Assembly (NCBI RefSeq): GCF_000695095.2
Contig: NZ_CP011454.1
Coordinates: forward strand, 3,162,001 to 3,226,000
Reading direction: 5' to 3'
DNA length: 64,000 nt
Origin: Gemmatimonas phototrophica
GTDB taxonomy: Bacteria; Gemmatimonadota; Gemmatimonadetes; Gemmatimonadales; Gemmatimonadaceae
Numbering within the stretch: the stretch's first letter is position 1; each line of letters opens with the position of its first letter. The translations under genes and the position numbers were made by a program. Below are positions 54,200 through 61,768 of the stretch, piece by piece. The notes under the pieces were generated by a model. That model did no database searches, was not told where the DNA came from, and was given only the letters and a program-made list of their open reading frames with translations.

Positions 54200-55708
54200 A
54201 TGCCACGTTCCAATCCCCGCGCCCTGCTCACCGCCTTTCACGAGGCGGCCGTGCAGGGCGCGGCGCCGTTTGCGCGCACCCGCGATGCCCTGCACCGCTG
54301 GTGGGCGGCGCAGTCCCTTCCACCGGCCCACGACGCGCCGGTGTATCTGTTTGCGCTGGGCAAGGCCGCTCCCGCCATGGCGGCCGGTGCCTTTGCCGCG
54401 CTGACGGAGCTACGAGTCGCCGTCACCGATGGGATCGTGGTCTCCGCGCATGTGCCCACGGCACGCGACTGGCACGACCTGCCCGTACCGGAAGTGCTGC
54501 GCGTCCGGCAAGGGGATCATCCGGTGCCCGGCCCCAATTCGCTGGCCGCCGCCGAAGCCATTGAAGACCTGCTGTTCGACATGGAGCCGAACGCCGTGGC
54601 GATCGTGCTCCTCTCCGGTGGCACCACGGCGTTGTGTGCGGCCCCCATCCCGGCGCTGTCGCAAACCGTGGGGAACGCCGAGGCCGCACAGGCCTACATC
54701 GCCAACCTGGCGCAGACGCTCCTTGAGTCGGGGCTCGCCATTCACGAAATGAACGCCATTCGTCGGCGAGTCCTGCGCTTCGGGGCCGGACGGCTGGCCA
54801 CGGCACTCGCCGCGCGTGACGCGCAGGTGATTGCCACCTTCGCCATCAGCGATGTCATTGGTGACGATCCCGCCGTCATTGGCTCAGGCCCGTGCACCCC
54901 CGACCCGCTCGACGACGCCGACTTTCTCGCGTTGTTGGATGCGCATGACATGCGCGCGCGGCTGCAGCGCGGCATGAGTCAGCTGTTGGGGCTCACCGGC
55001 GACGGGGTGCCGCCGGCCGTGGCGACAGTGAACCACCCCGCGTTCGCGCGGGTGCAGTACACGCTGGTAGCACGCAACGCCGACGCCGTGGCGGCATTGG
55101 CCGAGGCCGCGCGCGCTGCCGGTATTGAAACCGTGCAGGTGGATGACGTGCCTATGGAAGGCGACGCGGCCGCACTTGGCGATTGGTTTGCCCGTCGAAT
55201 GCTGACGCTGGCGCGGGCCGTGCCGGCCGGTGAATCGGCGCTGGTCGTGTGTGGCGGCGAACCCGTGGTGCACCTGCGGGACACGATCGAGCGCGCGATG
55301 CAGGCTGGTGACGACGATGACGCGCGCCTCGACGAATTTGCCAGCGCCACCCCGCTCCTCATTCAACCACGGTCGGCAGCCGACGAACCGCTGCGCGGAG
55401 GACGCATGCAGGTTTTGGCGCTCTCCGCCGCATTGGCGCTCGAACAGGCCACCGCGCGCGGCGAAAGGAATGCGTGGCGTGTTTCCGTGCTGGCAGCGGG
55501 GACCGACGGGCGCGACGGCCCCACAGACGCCGCCGGGGCCATTGTGGATGCCGCGGTACCGGCGTTGGCCCGCCGTGGGTCCCGGACGCCCGAGGAAGAC
55601 CTGACCACCGGTCGCTCCTGGTATTCACTCGACGCGGCCGATGCGCTGCTGCGCACCGGCCCCACCGGCACCAACGTCATGGACGTGGTGGCCATGCTGA
55701 TCAGCTGA
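54200..55708 (+). CDS. Glycerate 2-kinase, MOFRL family
   Basis: The 502-residue protein (ATG 54200) matches GckA/TtuD-type glycerate kinases. It has LFALGKAAPAMAAGA near the N-terminus, LLSGGTTALCAAPIP, RRRVLRFGAGRLA, ISDVIGDDPAVIGSGP and the C-terminal MOFRL motif SVLAAGTDGRDGPTDAAGA. It phosphorylates D-glycerate to 2-phosphoglycerate in the cytoplasm with ATP, feeding lower glycolysis. Length is a little above the usual 420-470, with extra residues in the middle (DDVPMEGDAAALGDW to the Asp-rich loop). Its stop is four bases before the convergent lipoprotein stop. Confidence 0.92.
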   Translation: MPRSNPRALLTAFHEAAVQGAAPFARTRDALHRWWAAQSLPPAHDAPVYLFALGKAAPAMAAGAFAALTELRVAVTDGIVVSAHVPTARDWHDLPVPEVLRVRQGDHPVPGPNSLAAAEAIEDLLFDMEPNAVAIVLLSGGTTALCAAPIPALSQTVGNAEAAQAYIANLAQTLLESGLAIHEMNAIRRRVLRFGAGRLATALAARDAQVIATFAISDVIGDDPAVIGSGPCTPDPLDDADFLALLDAHDMRARLQRGMSQLLGLTGDGVPPAVATVNHPAFARVQYTLVARNADAVAALAEAARAAGIETVQVDDVPMEGDAAALGDWFARRMLTLARAVPAGESALVVCGGEPVVHLRDTIERAMQAGDDDDARLDEFASATPLLIQPRSAADEPLRGGRMQVLALSAALALEQATARGERNAWRVSVLAAGTDGRDGPTDAAGAIVDAAVPALARRGSRTPEEDLTTGRSWYSLDAADALLRTGPTGTNVMDVVAMLIS

Positions 55709-55712
55709 CTGC

Positions 55713-56036
55713 TCAGTACTTGCAGTCCGTCGAGTAGATGTCCTTGGAGAACCCGGCCTGTTCCGCATCCGCCATGGACGCAAAGCCGACCTGATCCGCG
55801 CTCTTGATGAGCTTCACGGTGTGGCAGTTGGCCGGGAAGTATTTCTTGTTCTTCACCGAGCCCACAAAAGGCGCATTCGCCACGGCGATGGCGTTGGCGA
55901 TGGCGGTCTGCGACGCGCTGGGCACGGCGTTCTGTACGCCACCTGACGTGGCGGCAGGTGCAGACGCGCAGGCGGTGGCCACCAGCGCCACGGCGGCAGT
56001 CACGGTCATACGAACGGAACGAGGAATCGACGGCAT
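55713..56036 (-). CDS. Small lipoprotein with Ada-type Zn-binding-like motif
   Basis: The 107-residue protein (ATG 56036; 56009 is an alternative) has a lipobox ATAC. The mature domain reads KKYFPANCHTVKLIKSADQVGFASMADAEQAGF, quoted in part as KKYFPANCHTVKLI and FASMADAEQAGF. This follows the pattern YxxxxCxxxxxI...N/D...F.S...A..AGF of small Ada/metal-binding domains seen in secreted proteins, with a last Cys near the end. It may bind zinc. It is convergent with the glycerate kinase gene and divergent from the TetR gene. Confidence 0.6.
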   Translation of the reverse strand: MPSIPRSVRMTVTAAVALVATACASAPAATSGGVQNAVPSASQTAIANAIAVANAPFVGSVKNKKYFPANCHTVKLIKSADQVGFASMADAEQAGFSKDIYSTDCKY

Positions 56037-56129
56037 GGCACCAGGGGAAAGGCCTACGTGGCGGTTTTGGCGAGCGGCAGCTTGGTGCGTTCCGACAAAA
56101 TGCGACGGTCGCGTCATACTTCCGCTCAG

Positions 56130-56169
56130 TTAACAGCGTTAAATCTTGACGGTAGCGTCATGTTGTCAA
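56130..56169. promoter_or_regulatory. Candidate TetR operator and promoter region
   Basis: Between the divergent lipoprotein and TetR genes lie the palindrome TTAAC-AGC-GTTAA (56130-56142) and an inverted pair TTGAC (56146-56150) / GTCAA (56165-56169). Regulators of this family commonly bind such palindromes next to their own gene. Confidence 0.4.
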
Positions 56170-56197
56170 TGGGCGGGGATCACCGTAACGTCTGTGA

Positions 56198-56977
56198 ATG
56201 CCTGCCAAACGTTCTGCTCCCCGTTCGCCATCGGATGAGTCCGCCGTGGCGGTTCCACCGCCGCCAGCCCCCGACGTCGTCAGCGATCTCCCTCAGGCGA
56301 CCGACGCCTACCGCCGTCGTCCCCGGCAGTCCCGAGGGCAGGCCCGTGTTGAACTCCTGCTGGATGCCGCCGCCACGGTGATTGCCACCCAGGGGATTGA
56401 GGCGGCCACGGCAGAAGCCATTGCCCTGGAGGCCCGGACGGCCAAAGGCTCACTGTACCAGTTCTTTCCCAATCGTGATGCGGTGCTGGCGGCGCTGGCG
56501 CTCCGCTATGCCGACGAGATGCGGACCATTCACGAGCGGGCCTTTCCCATGGATTCCCACGGATTGCCGCTCGACCGTCTGATTGATCGCATCGTCAAAC
56601 CCCTGGCGGAGTTCCATGATCGGAACCCGGCCTTCCGCCGCGTGTTTGCCAGCCATGATGGCCCTGTAGACGACACCCGGTCAGCGCCTGCCCGCCTGCG
56701 CGCGCAGCTGTTCGATTCGTTCGTGGACCGCCTGGATGTGCTCTTTGCCAGCCGCAATCCCAAACTGCCCACCCGCGATCGCCGCCGCGCCGCGCTGGTG
56801 GCCGCCAGTGTGGGGCAGTCGCTGCTGGCGCGCCGGGCTCGTGCGCAGGCAGCAGACAAGAAACCGCTGCTCGATGACCTGCGGCGCCTGTTGCTCGCGT
56901 ATCTGGAGCCAATGTTGGAGCCGGCGCCGCCGCCGAAGGCCCGCGGGAAAAAGGCCCCGAACGGGCCGTTGCCATAA
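56198..56977 (+). CDS. TetR-family transcriptional regulator
   Basis: The 259-residue protein has an unusually long Pro/Ala/Ser-rich N-terminal tail (about 45 residues), then a TetR DNA-binding domain: RVELLLDAAATVIATQGIEAATAEAIALEARTAKGSLYQFFPNRDAVL, key segment AEAIALEARTAKGSLYQFF at about 75-93. The C-terminal helical ligand domain contains ASVGQSLLARRARA and ends in a basic tail. It could control the adjacent agmatine genes or itself; no ligand is indicated. Confidence 0.87.
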   Translation: MPAKRSAPRSPSDESAVAVPPPPAPDVVSDLPQATDAYRRRPRQSRGQARVELLLDAAATVIATQGIEAATAEAIALEARTAKGSLYQFFPNRDAVLAALALRYADEMRTIHERAFPMDSHGLPLDRLIDRIVKPLAEFHDRNPAFRRVFASHDGPVDDTRSAPARLRAQLFDSFVDRLDVLFASRNPKLPTRDRRRAALVAASVGQSLLARRARAQAADKKPLLDDLRRLLLAYLEPMLEPAPPPKARGKKAPNGPLP

Positions 56978-57003
56978 CCCGGAACCCGAAACCCGCATCC
57001 ACG

Positions 57004-57027
57004 ACCCGGAACGGATCCGTTTCGGGT
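57004..57027 (+). terminator. Palindromic terminator after the TetR gene
   Basis: ACCCGGAACGGA is followed directly by TCCGTTTCGGGT, complementary except one G-U pair in RNA. It lies 26 bases beyond the TetR stop; GTTTT-type T-rich sequence follows within 20 bases. Confidence 0.65.
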
Positions 57028-57089
57028 TGCGCGTGGGAGTTTTGGGTTGTGAGTTCACTCAGCCAGCCCAGTGGGCGCTGCATTTTCCT

Positions 57090-57095
57090 TATATT
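57090..57095 (+). promoter_or_regulatory. Minus-10-like box for a nearly leaderless aguB transcript
   Basis: TATATT stands five bases before the aguB ATG, in an otherwise GC-rich surrounding. If functional, transcription would begin at or next to the ATG. No clear ribosome-binding site is present, which fits. Confidence 0.35.
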
Positions 57096-57100
57096 CAAGA

Positions 57101-58021
57101 ATGCCCAATATCGTCACGATCGGCCTGGTGCAGGACACCGCGTCCGATGACCTCGACAGCAACGTCACGAAGGCCGTCGCACGGGTGCGCGACGCGGCCG
57201 CACGTGGTGCGCAGATCATCTGCCTGCAGGAGCTCTTCAACGCTCCCTACTTCTGCAAGACCATCCGCCCGGAGCGCTTCGACATCGCGCAGCCGGCCGA
57301 CGGTCCCATCGTGCACACGTTCCAGGCGCTCGCCAAGGAACTGGCGGTGGTCATCGTGGTGCCCTACTACGAGCGCGAAGCGCCGGGACTGTATCGCAAT
57401 TCGGCGACCGTCATCGATGCCGACGGCGAGGTGCTTGGCACGTACCGCAAGATGCACATCCCGCACGACCCGCTCTTCGAAGAGAAGTACTACTTCGCGC
57501 CGGGCGATGTGACCGGCGACCAGCGGCACGAGCGGCATCCGGGCTACAACGGGTTCCGGGTCTGGCGGACCCGCTATGCCGACATCGGCGTGCTGATCTG
57601 CTGGGATCAGTGGTACCCCGAAGGCGCGCGTATCACCGCGCTGCTAGGGGCGCAAATTCTGTTCTACCCCACGGCCATTGGCTGGCACCCGGCGGAGAAG
57701 GCGACATTCGGCGACGCGCAGGTGGATGCGTGGCGCACGGCGCAGCGCGCGCACGCCATCGCCAACGGCGTGTTCGTCGCGTCGCCCAATCGCGTGGGCT
57801 TTGAGCCGGAACCCAACACCGACGGCCTCGAGTTTTTTGGCCATTCGTTCATCAGCGATCCGTTCGGTCGGTACCTCGCGCAAGCCGGCACCGAGCCCGC
57901 CATTCTTACCGCCGCGTGTGACCTCGACCTCATCGAGGAGACACGCCGCAACTGGCCGTTCCTGCGCGATCGTCGCATTGATGCCTACGGCCCCATCCTG
58001 AATCGCTGGTTGGGGAAATAG
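57101..58021 (+). CDS. aguB: N-carbamoylputrescine amidase
   Basis: The enzyme hydrolyses N-carbamoylputrescine to putrescine, CO2 and ammonia. The 306-residue nitrilase-family protein has the catalytic triad Glu in LQELFNAPYFC, Lys in GTYRKMHIPHDP and Cys in GVLICWDQWYPE, and the substrate-specific PHDPLFEEKYYFAPGD. I use ATG 57101, ten codons after the frame opening, where similarity begins. Its last base overlaps the GTG start of aguA. It provides the last step of the arginine-decarboxylase route to putrescine. Confidence 0.93.
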   Translation: MPNIVTIGLVQDTASDDLDSNVTKAVARVRDAAARGAQIICLQELFNAPYFCKTIRPERFDIAQPADGPIVHTFQALAKELAVVIVVPYYEREAPGLYRNSATVIDADGEVLGTYRKMHIPHDPLFEEKYYFAPGDVTGDQRHERHPGYNGFRVWRTRYADIGVLICWDQWYPEGARITALLGAQILFYPTAIGWHPAEKATFGDAQVDAWRTAQRAHAIANGVFVASPNRVGFEPEPNTDGLEFFGHSFISDPFGRYLAQAGTEPAILTAACDLDLIEETRRNWPFLRDRRIDAYGPILNRWLGK

Positions 58022-59169
58022 TGAGCATCGCTGCCATCATTGCGGCCAACGCGGCCATCACGGCCGCGAATGCGGCCATGACCGCCGGTATGCGCACGCC
58101 CGATGACACGAACCAACCGTCGTTGCGCATGCCTGCCGAGTGGGAGCGCCACGACGCCACATGGATTGGCTGGCCACATCACGAACCCGATTGGCCCGGA
58201 AAGTTCGGCCCCATTCCCTGGGTGTACGCAGAGATCGTGCGTGGACTGGGGATGTTTGAGCGCGTGGAGATTCTCTGCCACAACGAACAGGTGGCCGAGG
58301 AAGCGCGCGACTGCCTGGCGTTGCACGGCGTTGAGGACGCGCAGTATCGCTTGCATCTGCAGCCCACCGACCGGGTATGGCTGCGCGATTCGGGCGCGAC
58401 GGGCGTGCACCGGGCTGACGGCAGCGTGGCGCTGGTGCGGTGGGGATTCAATGCGTGGGCGAAGTACGACAACTTCGCGCTCGACAACGAAGTCCCCGCG
58501 CGCATGGCCGACATTTCCGGACTCCCGATCATCAACGCCGTCCGTCATGACAACGGCCAACCGCTCATCCTCGAAGGGGGTGGGATCGAGACCGACGGAC
58601 GGGGGACGCTGCTCGTGACGGAGGAGTGGTTGCTGAGTGATGTGCAGGTACGCAACCCCGGCTATACGCGCGAGGACTACGAGCGTGCGTTTGCCGAGTA
58701 TCTGGGTATCGGCAAAACCATCTGGCTCGGCGAAGGGTGTGTCGGTGATGACACGCACGGCCACATCGACGATATCGCGCGTTTCATCGCGCCGGGCATG
58801 GTGCTCCTCGCGCATGAGGAAGACGAGCGCGATGAGAATCATCGGCGTTCGCTGGATAATCTCCGTCGATTGCAGCGCGCCACCGATGCGCGCGGCGAGC
58901 GCATCGAAGTCGTGACACTGCCGTATCCGCGCGCCGTGATCATGGATGGCATGCGTCTGCCGGCCAGCTACGCGAATTTTTATATCGGCAACGGCGTGTG
59001 CCTGGTACCTACCTTCAACGATCGGAACGATCGCGTGGCGCTCAATACGCTGGCCGAGCTGCTGCCGGAACACCACGTCATTGGCATTCACGCAGTGGAT
59101 CTGGTGTGGGGGCTGGGCACGCTGCACTGCCTGTCCCAGCAACAGCCGGCGCCGCTGGGGGCACTGTGA
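58021..59169 (+). CDS. aguA: Agmatine deiminase
   Basis: The enzyme converts agmatine to N-carbamoylputrescine and ammonia. The 382-residue protein of the guanidino-modifying fold has MPAEWERHDATWIGWPHHEPDWPG, the substrate/catalytic motif LEGGGIETDGRGTLLVTEEWLL, the His/Asp motif DDTHGHIDDIARF and the catalytic Cys in WGLGTLHCLSQQQPA. The GTG 58021 start gives a repetitive Ala/Asn-rich tail (AANAAITAANAAM); ATG 58078 or 58090 may be the true start. It is coupled to aguB upstream and to a DUF2628 gene downstream (GTGA overlap). Confidence 0.93.
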   Translation: MSIAAIIAANAAITAANAAMTAGMRTPDDTNQPSLRMPAEWERHDATWIGWPHHEPDWPGKFGPIPWVYAEIVRGLGMFERVEILCHNEQVAEEARDCLALHGVEDAQYRLHLQPTDRVWLRDSGATGVHRADGSVALVRWGFNAWAKYDNFALDNEVPARMADISGLPIINAVRHDNGQPLILEGGGIETDGRGTLLVTEEWLLSDVQVRNPGYTREDYERAFAEYLGIGKTIWLGEGCVGDDTHGHIDDIARFIAPGMVLLAHEEDERDENHRRSLDNLRRLQRATDARGERIEVVTLPYPRAVIMDGMRLPASYANFYIGNGVCLVPTFNDRNDRVALNTLAELLPEHHVIGIHAVDLVWGLGTLHCLSQQQPAPLGAL

Positions 59170-59768
59170 CACCCGAAGAGTCCCACGAGGTAGATCCGGT
59201 GGAGCCGACGTCCCGTGAGCCGGAGCTTCCCCGGTGGGCGCGCAAGGCGCCGGCGGGCGGGGAGCTGAACGAAGAACGCATGGCGGCTTACTTCGGACCC
59301 AAGTGGGACAAAACCTATCGTCGGAAGCTGGCACCGTTTCTCGAGGATCCGAGCTTCGTTCCCACGTGGAACTGGCCCGCCGCGATCGCGTTTCCGCCCG
59401 CCTGGTTTTTGTACCGCAAACTGTACCTGCCCTTCACCGTGTTCTTTCTGGTGCCGGGGTTCGTCTTCCGCTGGCTTACCGGCTCGGATACGCCGCAGAC
59501 CGTCATGGAGCTCTCCAAGCCCGAGAACGAGTGGCTGCAGATCATGAGTGTGGCGGTGTTCGTGTCGTCGAGCCTGGCGGCCGGTGGGACCGCCAACTGG
59601 TTTCTGTTCCGACGCGCGCGGGCGGCGAGTCGGTTCGTCGCCATGCAGGAGTTACCGGAAACCGAGAACCTGGCGCTCATGCGGCGCATGGGTGGCGTGA
59701 ACAAGTCGGCGACCAGCCTGTTCGTGGGGCTGATGCTCGCCATCACGCTCATGCAGCTCATGGGATGA
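59166..59768 (+). CDS. DUF2628-like membrane protein
   Basis: The 200-residue protein (GTG 59166, overlapping aguA stop) has an acidic/Pro-rich N-terminal tail, then NEERMAAYFGPKWDKTYRRKLAPF and SFVPTWNWPAAIAFPPAWFLYRKLYLPF, quoted in part as TWNWPAAIAFPPAWFLYRKLY, which resembles the DUF2628 pattern (SWNW..A...WFLYRK). Three or four hydrophobic helices follow. The function is unknown. The overlap suggests co-transcription with the agmatine genes, but a functional link is not evident. Confidence 0.7.
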   Translation: MTPEESHEVDPVEPTSREPELPRWARKAPAGGELNEERMAAYFGPKWDKTYRRKLAPFLEDPSFVPTWNWPAAIAFPPAWFLYRKLYLPFTVFFLVPGFVFRWLTGSDTPQTVMELSKPENEWLQIMSVAVFVSSSLAAGGTANWFLFRRARAASRFVAMQELPETENLALMRRMGGVNKSATSLFVGLMLAITLMQLMG

Positions 59769-59834
59769 CCCTGCCGGCCGGCGCGGGGGTTCACTTGCCG
59801 GTGACGGGCGGCGGGGATCTGCTGTTGTTCCACG

Positions 59835-60380
59835 ATGACTGACGCCGAGTTGGTCGTCCGGACCCGCGCCGGAGAGCCGGACGCGTTCGGAGCCCTGGTG
59901 TCGCGTTATTACGACGCGGCCTGGCGGTTCGCGTACCATATGCTGGGGGAGCGGGCCGATGCGGAAGACGTGGTGCAGGACACCTTCTTGCGTGCCTATC
60001 TCGCCATTGGCCGGTACGACGAACGTGATCAGTTCCGCGGCTGGCTCTTTCGCATCCTGACCAACCAGTGCCGCAACTTTCTCACGTCGCGCGGTCGTCG
60101 CAGCAAACGATTCGTGCAGGACGATCTCGCCATCGAAACCGCCTCGTCGCCCCCAGCGGGGGTGGCGCCGGGCGTGGAGGATGTCGCACTCGTCCGCGCA
60201 CTGTCGCAGCTCGATCCGCTGCAGCGGGAAGCGCTGCTGCTCAAATACGCCGAGGGGCTCGAGTACACCGAAATGACGGCCATGACCGGGGTGGGCGAGT
60301 CAGCGCTCAAAATGCGTGTCAAACGCGGCAGCGAGCGGTTGCGGGCGCTCCTGGCCAAGGCACCGGACCGGGACGCATGA
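59835..60380 (+). CDS. ECF-type RNA polymerase sigma factor
   Basis: The 181-residue protein has region 2 (FGALVSRYYDAAWRFAYHMLGERADAEDVVQDTFLRAYLAIGRYD; core AEDVVQDTFLRAYLAI) and region 4 (ALSQLDPLQREALLLKYAEGLEYTEMTAMTGVGESALKMRVKRGSERLRALL; core ALKMRVKRGSERLRALL), joined by a short acidic linker. It directs transcription in response to an extracytoplasmic or cell signal. The next gene, 54 bases downstream, encodes a single-pass membrane protein that may act as its anti-sigma factor. Confidence 0.92.
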   Translation: MTDAELVVRTRAGEPDAFGALVSRYYDAAWRFAYHMLGERADAEDVVQDTFLRAYLAIGRYDERDQFRGWLFRILTNQCRNFLTSRGRRSKRFVQDDLAIETASSPPAGVAPGVEDVALVRALSQLDPLQREALLLKYAEGLEYTEMTAMTGVGESALKMRVKRGSERLRALLAKAPDRDA

Positions 60381-60434
60381 TTGGCTTTATGGGGGCCATC
60401 ACGGAGACCGGGTGGAACCAAGGGATGGTGCGTC

Positions 60435-61058
60435 ATGACTGACGCCCCCCTGCCGTTCCCTTCCGGCGATGAGGGGCACGATCCGTTCGCCGACGAAATC
60501 GGCGAGCGTCTTCGCGCGTCCTACCGTTCGCTGCCGGCAGCGCCGGCGGAACAGGGAGAGCGTGTTGCACGGGCCGTGCTCGCCACCACCATGCACGCCC
60601 CGTCGCGCCGCGTGGGCGGGCTGCGCCCCCGCTGGTGGTGGGGCGCTGCGGCCGCCGCGCTGCTGGTGGCCGTCGTGGCCCGTCCGTGGCGTCCCGATCT
60701 GAGCCGCCGCGAAGCGGACAGCGCGTTTGCCGCGGGGCGCAACGCCCTGCTCCCGTCAGGTAGCACGAGCGAAGAAGTTGGCGGGACGGTGCGCTTCGAG
60801 TTCGCGCTCCCCAATGGCGCCCGGAAGGTGTCCCTGGTGGGTGATTTCAACGGGTGGGACGAGCGTGCCACCCCTATGGTCCAACAGCACGGCAACGGCT
60901 CCTGGTCAGCGCGCATTCCGCTGGCACCCGGGCGCCATGACTACGCCTTTGTGGTAGACGGGACCCGCTGGGTGGTGGATGCACTCGCCCCGCAGGCTCC
61001 GGATGCCGGCTACGGCCCGACCAACACGGTCGTGGTCGATTTCGAAGCGCTGCCATGA
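60435..61058 (+). CDS. Single-pass membrane protein with CBM48-like domain (possible anti-sigma)
   Basis: The 207-residue protein (ATG 60435) has a cytoplasmic-type N-terminal region of about 80 residues rich in Pro/Arg, a transmembrane helix (WWWGAAAAALLVAVVARPW), a short linker and a C-terminal domain VSLVGDFNGWDERATPMVQQHGNGSW then IPLAPGRHDYAFVVDGTRWVVD, core LVGDFNGW and HDYAFVVDG. That is the glycogen-binding/CBM48 E-set fold of AMPK and branching enzymes. No zinc-finger motif is present in the N-terminal part. By position it could be the sigma factor's regulator sensing a glucan, but this is inference. Confidence 0.75.
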   Translation: MTDAPLPFPSGDEGHDPFADEIGERLRASYRSLPAAPAEQGERVARAVLATTMHAPSRRVGGLRPRWWWGAAAAALLVAVVARPWRPDLSRREADSAFAAGRNALLPSGSTSEEVGGTVRFEFALPNGARKVSLVGDFNGWDERATPMVQQHGNGSWSARIPLAPGRHDYAFVVDGTRWVVDALAPQAPDAGYGPTNTVVVDFEALP

Positions 61059-61768
61059 GTATGGTCGCCCTGTGGGTTATGGTGGCCCAGCTGTCCACCG
61101 CCTCGGTCCCGGTGGCGGCGGACACCATTGTGGTCGCCAACGCCCGCAAACCGCAGCCGGCACCAACAGCTGTCACGACGCGCGATCAGGTGCCCTTTGA
61201 CGCCGGTCGCTTTGACTCGCTGACCGCCAATGCACTGCGCCTCTTGTTCGATGACGCCGCAGAGATGGGGTTGCCGGTCCGGCCACTCATCAACCGGGCC
61301 CTGGAAGGCGCCGCGCGGCGTACGGCCAGCGATCGCATCCTGAAAGTGGTACGGGAGCACGCCATTGCCCTCCAGCGGGCCAAACGGACCCTCGGCGCGC
61401 AGAGCACCGAGGACGAACTCGAAGCCGGCGCGATTGCCCTGCGAGCGGGACTCGACGACCGGGCCTTGGAAACGGTGCGTGCCTCACGACCAGTGGGGCA
61501 AGCCGTCGTACCCCTCGTCGTCCTCACCGATATCGTGCGACGCGGCGTCCCGGTGTCCAACGCGCGGGACGCGGTAAATCAGCTCGCGAGGACGCCACGG
61601 TCGGATGACATACTGCTCGGGCTGCAAGCACTGGTCGCCAAGAACGCACAACGTGGCCCCGGGATGGCCGTGGATGCCCTGAATCGCTACGTTAAGGGCG
61701 CAGGGAGTTTGGCTCCATCCTCTCCGGCCACCACCGACCGTAAACCGGTCCGCCCACCAGACACGTGA
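61055..61768 (+). CDS. Exported helical hypothetical protein of the sigma operon
   Basis: The 237-residue protein starts MSMVALWVMVAQLSTASVPVAADT, a probable signal peptide or membrane anchor, followed by a mostly alpha-helical region (FDSLTANALRLLFDDAAEMGLPVRPLI; RTASDRILKVVREHAIALQRAKRTL) and a Pro/Ser/Thr tail. I do not recognise a family. ATGA overlap with the preceding gene and with the following gene shows it is part of one operon behind the ECF sigma gene. Confidence 0.6.
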   Translation: MSMVALWVMVAQLSTASVPVAADTIVVANARKPQPAPTAVTTRDQVPFDAGRFDSLTANALRLLFDDAAEMGLPVRPLINRALEGAARRTASDRILKVVREHAIALQRAKRTLGAQSTEDELEAGAIALRAGLDDRALETVRASRPVGQAVVPLVVLTDIVRRGVPVSNARDAVNQLARTPRSDDILLGLQALVAKNAQRGPGMAVDALNRYVKGAGSLAPSSPATTDRKPVRPPDT

